A stretch of DNA of 44,697 bases, taken from JAWWBN01 sp033720955 (GTDB lineage Bacteria; Acidobacteriota; Thermoanaerobaculia; Multivoradales; JAHEKO01). The stretch covers positions 1 through 44,697 of the forward strand of contig JAWWBN010000003.1 of NCBI GenBank assembly GCA_033720955.1, written 5' to 3'. The notes under the pieces were generated by a model. It made no database searches and was not told the origin of the DNA. It worked only from the letters and a program-made list of their open reading frames with translations. A program made the position numbers and the translations under genes. Every line of letters starts with the position of its first letter. Within the stretch, counting starts at the first letter, position 1. Positions 1 to 9,100 of the stretch are shown here, piece after piece.

Positions 1-1050
1 GGCACCACCGGCCGCCGGGTCGTCGAGGAGGCTCGCCGGCTGGGTCTGCCCATCCGGCTGGGCGGCCGCAGCCGCTCTTCGCTCGAAGAGCTCGCCCGGA
101 CCTTCGACGCCGAGATCCGGGTCGCCGAGCTCGACGACCCCGATGCCCTCGACGACGCCCTCGAGGGCGCCGCGGCGGTCCTCCACTGCGTGGGGCCCTT
201 CTTCAAGACGGCCAGGCCGGTCATCGAGGCCTGTCTCCGCCAGGGGGTCCACTACCTCGACATCGACGGCGAGCTCGACACCCTGGAGAGGACCCTGGCG
301 CTGGGGCCGCAGGCCGAGGCGGCGAAGATCGCCATCGTGCCCGGAGTCGGCTGGGACGTGGTTCCCACCGACTGCCTCGCCGCCCGTCTGTCGCGGGCGA
401 TGCCCGACGCCACCCATCTCGAGCTCGGCTTCGCGCGCGACGACTGGGTCTTCAGCGCCGGCTCCTTCAAGACCGCGGTGGAGCTCCTGCCGCGGCGCGG
501 GGCGGTGCGCCGGAACGGCGAGATCGTCACCACTCCCATCGCCGACGAGCTCTGCCGCATCGACCTGGGCGACGAGGTCAAGTGGGCCATGACCCTGCCC
601 TGGGGCGACGTCTCGACGGCCTACCACACCACCGGCATCCCCAACGTGAAGGTCTTCTACTGCGCACCGGTGATCCGCTACTTCATCCTCCGCTCGCTCG
701 ACCCCTGGCTGCCGTTCTACGCCGCTCCCGGGGTGCGCGAGCTGACCCGGGCGTGGGCCGATCTCGTCGCCCCCTCCCGCGATCTCCAGGAGCGGCCCGA
801 CTCGCGTACCCGGCTCTGGGGCAGCGTCCGCAACGCCGCCGGCCGGAGCCTCGTCGGCTTCGGGGAGACTCCCAGCATCTACGCCACCACGGCGACGGCG
901 GCGGTGGAGAGCGCCCGTCGCCTGCTCGAGGAGGGCGTGGCGCCTGGCGCCTGGACCCCCTCCCGGGCCTTCGGGCCCGACCTCGCCGAGGCCCTTCCCG
1001 GGGTGACCATGGGGCCGATCGTGCCCGGCACCGTCCCGCGCGTCGGATAG
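1..1050 (+). CDS. Saccharopine-dehydrogenase-like NAD(P)-binding reductase (5' truncated)
   Basis: The frame is open from base 1, so the true start lies outside the window. The first residues (GTTGRRVVEEA) look like the end of the Gly-rich Rossmann loop of the saccharopine dehydrogenase NADP-binding family, so only a few N-terminal residues seem to be missing. A second hallmark is the LHCVGPFFKTARPVIEAC stretch, followed by a pattern (VHYLDIDGE) typical of this family. Known relatives include trans-acting enoyl reductases of mycobacterial lipid synthesis and uncharacterised membrane-associated reductases. The substrate cannot be told from sequence. It is followed 156 bases later by a phasin-like gene on the same strand with its own promoter candidate. 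The family call is fairly safe; a lipid-related role is inference from the neighbouring prenyl-lipid genes. Confidence 0.8.
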   Translation, partial: GTTGRRVVEEARRLGLPIRLGGRSRSSLEELARTFDAEIRVAELDDPDALDDALEGAAAVLHCVGPFFKTARPVIEACLRQGVHYLDIDGELDTLERTLALGPQAEAAKIAIVPGVGWDVVPTDCLAARLSRAMPDATHLELGFARDDWVFSAGSFKTAVELLPRRGAVRRNGEIVTTPIADELCRIDLGDEVKWAMTLPWGDVSTAYHTTGIPNVKVFYCAPVIRYFILRSLDPWLPFYAAPGVRELTRAWADLVAPSRDLQERPDSRTRLWGSVRNAAGRSLVGFGETPSIYATTATAAVESARRLLEEGVAPGAWTPSRAFGPDLAEALPGVTMGPIVPGTVPRVG

Positions 1051-1100
1051 ACGCGGGAGAGACGCGGCCCGCAGCCCGGCGACCCGGGCGGCGGCCGCGG

Positions 1101-1109
1101 TGCTAAGAT
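1101..1109 (+). promoter_or_regulatory. Extended -10 promoter candidate for the phasin-like gene
   Basis: TGCTAAGAT fits an extended -10 (TGn plus hexamer). It sits about 100 bases before the chosen start at 1207. No convincing -35 is visible in the GC-rich upstream sequence. The same TGnTAnnnT form recurs before other genes in the window, which supports the call. Confidence 0.45.
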
Positions 1110-1115
1110 GCGGTC

Positions 1116-1129
1116 ACTCGACGTCGAGT
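1116..1129. promoter_or_regulatory. 14-bp perfect palindrome, operator candidate
   Basis: ACTCGACGTCGAGT is its own reverse complement and lies at about +1 to +14 relative to the start point predicted from the -10 at 1101. That is a usual place for a dimeric repressor. The palindrome is seen directly; its function is inferred. In very GC-rich DNA short palindromes also arise by chance. Confidence 0.3.
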
Positions 1130-1206
1130 CCGGGCCGGAGGAGAGGCGGTCGCCGCCTTCCGGGGGCCGAGCGACCGGAGTCGGGTCGCCAAGCGGGGAG
1201 CGACAG

Positions 1207-2052
1207 ATGAAAGAAGACGAGAAGGGGCGCGCCGAGGCGCCTCGAGAGCGACCCCTCCTCCGGGAGGACCCTCTTCGGGAAGGACCCATCCGGAGCTGGT
1301 GGAACCTGCTCCGCGGCCCTCAGCAGCCGCCACGGCCGGCGGCCGGGTCCCGGGGCGCCGGCAACGGCGACGGCGGCGCGGGGGCGGAGAGCTTCAGCGA
1401 CGCGGTGGACCGGGGCGTTCGCCTGGGCTACGAGGTGATCGACGACCAGATCCGCCAGGGCCAGAGGGTGGCGGAAGAGCTCAACGCCCGCAACTACGGC
1501 GTGCAGTCCATGAATCGCGACATGCAGGAGATCGTCACCCGGTCGGCGCGCTACTACATGGACATGGCCTCCCTCTTCATGGACTTCATGACCCGTCTCC
1601 CCTCCGCTCTCGGCACCCCGCCGGGAGCCGGCATGCCGGGCGGCGCCGGGGAGTCGCCGGCGAACGGCGGCTGGGGAGCGGCCGCGGCCGCGGCCGCACC
1701 GTGGCTGCCGGCGCAGGACCCGGCGACGCCGCCGGCATCGCCCCAGGCGAAAGAGCCGCAGACCCCCCGCACCCCGGTCGATCTCCGGGTGGTCGCCAAG
1801 CGTCCGGTGACCGTCCGCCTGGACCTCGACCCGGTGGACCCGGCCGCCCGCCTCACCCTCCCCACGCTGATCTGCGCCGACCCGGAGAGCCCGCCCATCA
1901 CCGGCATCCGCTTCGAGCCGGCGGACGGCGAGAGCGCGGCCGCCTTCAGCGTCGAGGTGCCCGACGAGCAGCCGCCCGGGGTCTACTCGGGAGTGGTCTT
2001 CGAGGCCGGGAGCGGCGAGAAGTGCGGCACCCTGACGCTGCGTCTCGAGTGA
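1207..2052 (+). CDS. Phasin-like helical protein with C-terminal beta domain (unknown function)
   Basis: This 281-residue protein is not a family I can name. The ATG at 1207 was chosen because GGGGAG lies just upstream. An upstream in-frame ATG at 1108 falls inside the promoter candidate. Residues about 61-130 are predicted amphipathic helix without a signal peptide. They are followed by a low-complexity Gly/Ala/Pro linker (about 135-190) and a C-terminal part (about 195-281) of alternating strands with a PPGVYSGVVFE motif. The helical part carries YG (97-98), RD (104-105) and Q107 with the same spacing as in the SnoaL-like protein at 11531-12205, so both may share a tethering module. Phasins coat lipid or PHA granules, and the resemblance is in overall form only. 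It is 13 bases upstream of the polyprenyl synthase and probably co-transcribed with it. Confidence 0.65.
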   Translation: MKEDEKGRAEAPRERPLLREDPLREGPIRSWWNLLRGPQQPPRPAAGSRGAGNGDGGAGAESFSDAVDRGVRLGYEVIDDQIRQGQRVAEELNARNYGVQSMNRDMQEIVTRSARYYMDMASLFMDFMTRLPSALGTPPGAGMPGGAGESPANGGWGAAAAAAAPWLPAQDPATPPASPQAKEPQTPRTPVDLRVVAKRPVTVRLDLDPVDPAARLTLPTLICADPESPPITGIRFEPADGESAAAFSVEVPDEQPPGVYSGVVFEAGSGEKCGTLTLRLE

Positions 2053-2065
2053 CGGAGGGGGCGTC

Positions 2066-3102
2066 GTGACGGGCGCGGCGGGAGGCCTGGTCGAGAAGAT
2101 GACCCGGGAGTACGGCGGCGTCGTCCGCGACGCCCTCACCGGCTACCTCCCCTCCTGGGAGCCCCGGCGTCATCTCTACGACCTGGTGGCGGACTACCCG
2201 CACCGCGGCGGCAAGATGATGCGTCCCAGCCTGTGCATCGCGACGGCGCGCGCCTTCGGCGCCCGCACCGATCAGGCGGTCTGCTCGGCGGTCGCCATCG
2301 AGCTCTTTCACAACGCCCTGCTGATCCACGACGACATCGAGGACGGCAGCGAGGAGCGGCGGGGCCAGCCGGCCCTCCACGTGCTTCACGGGGTGCCCAT
2401 GGCGATCAACGTGGGCGACAGCCTCGGGCTGATGAGCCTGCGGCCGCTGCTCGACAACCGCATCGCCATCGGCCCGCGCCTGGCCATGCGGGTCCTCGAG
2501 GAGACCGAGCGGATGGCGCGCGAGTCGGCCGAGGGGCAGGCGATCGAGCTCGGCTGGCGGCGCGACAACGTCTGCAACCTGGACGACGACGACTACCTGC
2601 TGATGATCCTCAAGAAGACCTGCTGGCTGGCGGCCATCCACCCGGCTCGCGTCGGGGCGCTGATCGCCACCCGCGACGGGCTCGACCTGGAGCCCTTCCG
2701 CGCTTCGGTTTCTTCCTGGGAGCGGCCTTCCAGATCCAGGACGACCTCCTCAACCTCGAGTCCGACCCCAAGCTCTACGGCAAGGAGCCCGCCGGCGATC
2801 TCTGGGAAGGCAAGCGGACCCTGATGGTCATCCGGCTGCTGCGCGTGGCCGAGCCCGGCGAGCGGCGGCGGATCGAGCGGATCCTCGCCCAGCCGCGCCG
2901 CGAGCGCACCACCGGTGAGGTGCGGTGGATGCGGCGGCTGATCGACCGCTACGAGTGCATGGGGTACGCCCGCCAGGTCGCCCTCGGGATGGCCGGCGCG
3001 GCGCTCCACGAGTTCTCGCTGCTCTTCTCCGGACTCCCCGACAGCCCCGACAAGCAGTTCATCGAGGCCCTGGTCACCTGGGTGTTCGAGCGGGACCACT
3101 GA
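2066..3102 (+). CDS. Polyprenyl diphosphate synthase (GGPP-synthase-like), one frameshift near 2700
   Basis: Makes linear isoprenyl diphosphates from IPP and an allylic primer. GTG start at 2066 with GGAGGGGG just upstream. The first Asp-rich motif DDIED is at residues 89-93, and the second (FQIQDDLLNLES) follows the frameshift. No aromatic residue stands 4-5 positions before the first motif (Ala84, Leu85), which suggests a product of C20 or longer. The reading frame changes from frame 2 to frame 1 at about 2699-2701: ...LDLEPFR continues as RFGFFLGAAFQIQDD. One missing base (for example CGCCGC read as CGCGC) explains it. The repaired length is about 345 residues, normal for the family. Both halves are well conserved, so this is either a sequencing error or a very recent inactivation. 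It lies in a run with the phasin-like, FAD and methyltransferase genes. Confidence 0.85.
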
Positions 3103-3119
3103 AGTCGGCGAAGCGACTC

Positions 3120-5284
3120 ATGGCGGAGCGGGAGAGGCCCATCGAGGTGGCGGTGATCGGCGGCGGCTGCGCCGGGATGGCCGCCGCGTTCGAGCTGACG
3201 CGACCGGAGCACGGGGGACGGTACCACGTCACGGTCTACCAGCAGGGCTGGCGGCTGGGGGGCAAGGGCGCCTCGGGGAGGGGGCCGGCCGATCGCATCG
3301 AGGAGCACGGGCTGCACCTCTGGCTCGGTTACTACGAGAACGCCTTCCGGCTCATGCGGGAGTGCTACGCCGAGCTCGACCGGGACCCCGAGAGCTGCCC
3401 CGTCGCCACCTGGCGCGACGCCTTCTTCCCCGACGCCCACGTCGCCCTGGCCGACCAGCGGTCGGACGGCTCGTGGATCAACTGGGCCGCCTTCTTCCCC
3501 CCCTCCGCCGGTGAGCCGGGGGACCCGCTGGACCAGCAGAACCCCTACAGCGTCCAGGGCTACCTGACCCGCACCGCGGAGCTGGTCGTGGAGCTCCTGC
3601 GCTCCATCCAGGTCCGTCAGGGGGCGGCCCGCGAGCGCGACCCCGATCCCGCCGAGAGCGCTTCGGCACCCACCCTGGAGAGCCTGGTGGACTCGGTCTT
3701 CCGGGTCGTCGGCCTCGGACAGCTCGCCACCCTGACGGCGGTGCGCGAGGCGGCCGGGCTGCTGGCGGCCATCGTGCACCAGCTACCCCTCTTCCCCAAG
3801 AACCTGGCGCTGCGGCTCCTCGACGCCGTGGCCTCGAACACCCACCGGCTCCTGGGCGACCTGCTGAGCCGCGACGACGAGCTGCGGCGTCTGTGGGCCG
3901 TCCTCGACATGCTCCTGGCGTGCATCCGCGGCTCGATCCGCTTCGGCCTGACCACCGATCCGCGCGGCTTCGACGCCATCGACGACTACGAGCTGCTCGA
4001 CTGGCTGCGGCTCAACGGCGCCTCGGAGATGGCGCTCGAGTCCAACTTCGTTCGCGGCCTCTACGACCTCGGCTTCGCCTACGAGAACGGCGACACCTCC
4101 CGGCCGGCGATGGCCGCCGGCGTCGGCCTCCGGGGAACGGTGCGGATGTTCTTCACCTATCGCGGCGCCCTCTTCTGGAAGATGCGCGCCGGCATGGGTG
4201 ACGTGGTCTTCGCCCCCTTCTACGAGGTGCTGCGCCGCCGCGGCGTCACCTTCCGGTATTTCCACCGCCTGGAGCGGATGCGGCTCGCCGACCCGGGGAG
4301 CGTGGGTCCGGGCGAGCGCCGGCACGTCGAGGCGCTGGAGCTCGACGTCCAGGCCGAGATCGCCGGCGGCGGCGAGTACGAGCCGCTGGTGGACGTGCGC
4401 GGCCTGCCCTGCTGGCCGGCCCGGCCGGACTACGGGCAGCTCGTGGACGGCGAGCGGCTGGAGAGCGAGGGGGTGGCCTTCGAGTCGTTCTGGGACCGCC
4501 GCAGGGTCGGCACCCGGACCCTCAGAGTGGGCGAGGACTTCGACCTGGTGGTGCTGGCGGTGGGCGGCGCGGCGGTTCCGCACGTCGCCGGCGAGCTGAT
4601 CGAGGCCAACGAGAAGTGGCGCAGGATGGCCGAGCACATGACCACGACGGCGACCCAGGCCTTCCAGCTCTGGATGAGCGCCGAGATGAAGGAGCTGGGC
4701 TGGGACCGGCCCCCCGTCAACCTCTCCGGTTTCGTGGAGCCGTTCGACACCTGGGCCGACATGCGGCAGCTCATCCCCGAGGAGAGCTGGGAGGGCTCGG
4801 TGAAGTCGATCTCCTACTTCTGCAGCTCTCTGCGCACGGAGGGGGCGCGCCGGCCCGGTCGGCGAGCCCCTATCCCGCCGAGATGCGGGAGCGGGTCCGC
4901 CGCAACGCCATCCGCTTCCTGAACCGGGACGTGGTCCAGATCTGGCCCCGGGCGGCGGAGGACGGCCTCTTCCGCTGGGAGGTGCTGGTGGCCGGGGACG
5001 GCCGCGCCCCCGAGGCGGCCGACGAGTCGGCCTTCGACAGCCAGTTCTGGACCGCCAACGTCAACCCGACCGACCGCTACGTGCTCTCCGCCCCGGGCAC
5101 CGTCAAGCACCGTCTCTCGCCCCTCGACAACTCGTTCGGCAACCTGACGGTGGCCGGCGACTGGACCCACTGCGGCCACAACATGGGCTGCGTCGAGTCG
5201 GCGGTCATCTCCGGCCGGGTGGCGGCCCACGCCATCAGCGGGTCGCCGGCCCTCGAGTCGATCATCGGCTACGACCACCCCTGA
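3120..5284 (+). CDS. FAD-dependent oxidoreductase of the carotenoid/phytoene desaturase superfamily, one frameshift near 4843
   Basis: Predicted flavoenzyme acting on a long isoprenoid. ATG at 3120, 17 bases after the prenyl synthase. The FAD-binding motif is VAVIGGGCAGMAAAFEL at residues 10-26. The stretch EEHGLHLWLGYYENAFRL resembles the H-x-x-x-G-Y-Y-x-N block of plant-type desaturases. TTTATQAFQLWMS and the C-terminal GDWTHCGHNMGCVESAV match desaturase signature regions. The frame moves from 3 to 2 around the G5 run at 4841-4845. One extra G restores TEGGAPARSASPYPAEM and gives about 721 residues, rather long for the family. A specific reaction (desaturation, hydroxysqualene dehydroxylation, isomerisation) cannot be assigned. 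The same kind of -1 event occurs in the gene before it. Confidence 0.8.
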
Positions 5285-5298
5285 GACCCGAAGAGCGA

Positions 5299-6180
5299 AT
5301 GTCGTCCGATCGCCCCGGCAGGTTCCGCGACGACCCGACGGCCGGGCTCCTCTGGCCCGCGCTCTCGGCCCAGGACCGGGCGCGGCGCTACTACGACCTC
5401 TACGCGGAGATGCTCGGCGTCCTCTCCGGGGGGAGCGGCCTGCGCAATCTCGGCTACCGCGCCGGCTCCGAGCGGTTCGACGAGGCGCAGGCCGAGCTCT
5501 GCCGCCGCACCGTGGCCTCCCTGGGAGAGGGCCGCTGGCTCGACGTCGGCTGCGGCGAGGGCGGCGCCGCTTGTCTGCTGGCGGCCGAGCGGCCGGAGGT
5601 GGAAATCACCGGTCTCGACCTGCACCCCGAGTCGATCGAGGCCGCCCGCCGCCGCGCGGCCGCCGCGGGGCTCGAGGCCCGGGTACGCTTCGAGCGCGGC
5701 GACGCCTGCCGGATGCCCTTCTCCGGCGACGGGCTCTTCGACGGGCTGTACGCGCTCGAGACCGCCTGCCACTACCCGGACAAGAGCGCCTTCGCCTCCG
5801 AGGCCCGGCGGGTCCTCAAGCCGGGCGGCCGCTTCGCCCTGGCGGACTTCGTGATGAGCGAGCGCGGCACCGCCCTGCCCCAGAGGCTCGTCATCCGCTT
5901 CGTGCACCAGGGCATCGGCATGCCGTGGATGCACACCGCGACCGAATGGCGTGGTCTTCTCGAGCGGGCGGGCTTCCAGGGGGTGCGAGCCGCGGACATC
6001 ACGCCGCAGACCTCCGCCTGCTGGGACCTCTGGGCCCGCCGTCACCACGAGGTGCGCGAGGAGCTGGAGCGCCGCTACCCGCCCGCCCTGGTGGCGGCGG
6101 TGCGGGCGAACGTCGACGCGCTGGCCGCCGGAGCCGATGCCGGGCAGCTCCGCTACGCCCTGATCACGGCGCGCGCCTAG
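5299..6180 (+). CDS. SAM-dependent methyltransferase (UbiE / tocopherol-methyltransferase-like)
   Basis: A 293-residue class I methyltransferase. The SAM-binding motif I is WLDVGCGEGG (80-89). The acidic end of strand 2 is ITGLDLHPESIEAA. Motif II-like GLYALETACHYPDK and motif III VLKPGGRFALADFV follow. The best resemblance is to methyltransferases acting on prenylated quinones, tocopherols or sterols, which fits its place 14 bases after the FAD oxidoreductase and two genes after the prenyl synthase. The substrate is therefore likely an isoprenoid or prenylated ring, by inference. Its TAG stop lies inside a palindrome shared with the convergent kinase gene. Confidence 0.85.
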   Translation: MSSDRPGRFRDDPTAGLLWPALSAQDRARRYYDLYAEMLGVLSGGSGLRNLGYRAGSERFDEAQAELCRRTVASLGEGRWLDVGCGEGGAACLLAAERPEVEITGLDLHPESIEAARRRAAAAGLEARVRFERGDACRMPFSGDGLFDGLYALETACHYPDKSAFASEARRVLKPGGRFALADFVMSERGTALPQRLVIRFVHQGIGMPWMHTATEWRGLLERAGFQGVRAADITPQTSACWDLWARRHHEVREELERRYPPALVAAVRANVDALAAGADAGQLRYALITARA

Positions 6181-6192
6181 CCGCGGCTAGGC
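6175..6192. terminator. 18-bp palindrome between convergent genes, candidate bidirectional terminator
   Basis: GCCTAGCCGCGGCTAGGC is a perfect palindrome. It contains the TAG stop of the methyltransferase (6178-6180) and, on the other strand, the TAG stop of the kinase gene (6187-6189). No T run follows on either side, so factor-independent termination is uncertain. Confidence 0.4.
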
Positions 6193-9100
6193 CCCGCCGG
6201 CGGCGTCCGCGAGGAGCTTCCGGGCGTCTCTCAGGTCCCGGCCGCTCTTGCCCGGATAGGAGGCCAGGATCGGCTCCACCAGCCCCGGGACCTCGTCGCC
6301 CCGTCCGCCCTCCAGCAGCAGACGCCCCAGCCCGACCGACGCCCGGAGCTCGAAGAGCCGTGCGCCCTGCCGGCCGGCCAGCTCGATCGCCGCGCGGTAG
6401 CACCTCTCCACGGCGCGGGGATCGCCGCCCGACTGGGCCAGGAGATCCCCCTCGTGACGCAGCATCTCGGCCTCGTAGTAGTGGTCCCCCGTCTCCTCCG
6501 AGATGCGACGTGCGGTGGCCAGCGCCTCGAGCCCCTCCACCGTCCTGCCGAGCAGCTTGCAGGCGACCACCACCTGCAGGTAGTGCGAGCCGTGCCCGGG
6601 CATCTTGGGGCTCACCAGCCCGTCCTTGAGCTCCAGGGACTGATAGATGTCCGCGAAGCCGTCGGGCTCCCCGGACCGCAGGATGGAGACCAGGCCCCTC
6701 CAGCTCAGGCTGTAGACCAGGTAGAACGGAAAACCGTGTTCCTGGCAGATCTCGAGGGAGCGCCCGGCCAGCCGCTCCAGCTCCTCCAGGTCGCGGCCCG
6801 CCTCCCAGCCGATGGCGCAGCCGATGCAGAGGGTCTCCGCCAGGGCGTAGGTGTCCTCCAACTGCTCGACCTGCTCCAGGGTCTTCTCGTACTCCGACCA
6901 GCCCCTGTCGGCCTCGCCGCGGATCTGGAGCGCCCAGCACCACATGTTGCGTCCGGCCAGGAGCGGGTCGGAGCCGTAGGCCATCATGCGCCCGGCGTGG
7001 CCTCCGATCTCGAACACCTCGGCCGGGGCCGAGAGCAGCTTCACCGCCTCCGCGAACCGGCCCTCGTAGAAGGCGATGGTGCCCTGCATCGACCCCGCCA
7101 CCGCACCCTGCACCGGATCCCCCGTCTTCTCCGCCAGCTCCCGGGCCCGTTGGCCGAGCTCGGTGCGCTTCTCCAGGTTCCCCAGAATGAAGTGGACGCC
7201 GTAGAGCAGGCTGAGGACCACCCCCTTGAGCTGATCGTCGCCCAGCTCGTCCGACAGCTCGTGCATGCGGTTGAAGTTGGCCACCGACGAGTCCGAGCCG
7301 AAGCCCTCGGTCGCCACCAGACCGCCCGCCAGCAGCGACCGGAGCTGGAGCTCGCGCTGCCGCCTCCCCACCGACTCCGGCAGCGACTCGAGCAGGGAGA
7401 GACCCTTGAACAGATGCGAGTTGGCCTCGGTGAAGGCCGACAGGCTGACGCTCGCCTCCCCGGCCAGGGCCCGGTAGTGGCTGGCCTTCTCGGGGTCCGA
7501 AGCCAGCTCGTAGTGCTCCGCTAGCTGGACGGCGATCTCCTCCGGCCGATCGCCGTGGAGGGACTCCAGGGTGGACGCGACCTCCTCGTGCAGGTAGGAG
7601 CGCTCCACCTCGTCCAACTGCTCGTAGAGATACTTCTGGAAGAGGGCGTGGCGGAAGCGGTAGATCGACACCCGCTTGCCGTCGATCCGCCGGACGCCCT
7701 GCGCCTTGACGAGCCGGTACCGCTTGTCGAGCTCCGAGCTGAGCATCTTGACGGTGACCCGGGGCGGCGTCTCCCGGATGGCGGCGATGACCTCGGCGGT
7801 GAACTCCTCGCCCTCCACGCTGGCCAGATCGAGCAACTCCCGGGCCTCCCCCGGGACACTGTCGATCCGCTCCCGCACGACGCCCTCGGTGCGCTCCGGC
7901 AGCACGCTCCAGTCGAGGGTCTCCGACTCCAGCCAGAATCCCTCGTCGTCCTGGACCACCATCCCCCTCTCGCGCATGCTGCGCAGGAGCTCGATGGTGA
8001 ACAGGGCGTGCCCCTGGGTGCGCTCGAACAGGGCGTCGCGGAAGCGGTCGCCGAACCGGTTGGGCTGGGTGTCCACGTAGGCGTCGAGAAAGCGCCGTCC
8101 CTCGGCCTGGTCGAGCTTGATCTCGATCTCCCCGAGGTCGCGTCGCAGCTCGTTCAGAACCGGCTCCAACGGATGGCGGTCGCCGTTCCTGCCGATAGGG
8201 ATCTCGGCGGAGCGGTAGGTGCCGACGACCAGGACCGGGGCGCCCGCGATCCGCCGTCCGAGATGCAGGAGGAGCCCGGCGGAGCCGCTGTCCAGCCAGT
8301 GCAGGTCCTCGAGGACGAGGACCAGGGGCCGCTGCGCCGCCAGGGTGACCAGCACGCGGCTGTAGCGGTCCACCAACTGATCCTCCCTCAACTTGGCGCC
8401 CTGGGGCGCCGCCTCGCCCGGCATCATGGAGACGAGTCGCGACAGCCACTCCGGCTGCCCCTGGACGCACTCCCGGGCGCGGCTCTGGAGCGGTCCGGCC
8501 GGGATCAGCGTCTCGATCAGCTCGGGACCCTGCTCCACGAGGGCCGCGATCGCGTCCGGGGCCAGCTCCCAGAGCGCCCGTCCGTGGCTCCGCCGGAGCA
8601 CGCCGACCTGAGTGGTGGTCTGGATGTCCCCCGTGAGCAGCTCGAGGATCTGGCGGAAGGGGTGATAGGGATCGCCGGCGCCGGTCAGCGCGTCGCAGCG
8701 CCCCGCCGCGACGACCACCGCCTCCTCGCGCTCCAGGGTCCGCGCGGCGAACTCGGCCGCCAGGGTCGTCTTGCCGCTCCCCGGCTCGCCGCTCACGAAG
8801 AGCACCCGGCCCCGGGAGGCGAGGGCCGAGGCCAGGCCCTCCTCGAGCTGCGCGAGCTCCCGGTCCCGGCTGACGAAGACGACCTCCGCGGCCACCTCCT
8901 CCGCCTCCTCGTCGAGGATGGCGGCCAGCTCCGAGCTGATCGAGGCGGCGGTCGGGGGCGCCGGCGCCGCCCCGCCCCGCAGCATGGCCAGCACCTCGGC
9001 GACGTCCTGGAACCTGTCGCTCGGGGACTTGGCGAGACATCGGGTGATGACGTAGGTCAGCCGGTCGGGCAGGTCGGGATCGAGGGTGCGAGGATCGGGG

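Noticed and set aside
2690..2710. Programmed -1 frameshift in the polyprenyl synthase
   Set aside because: No slippery heptamer or downstream stem is visible at the junction; a simple one-base loss is the easier explanation.
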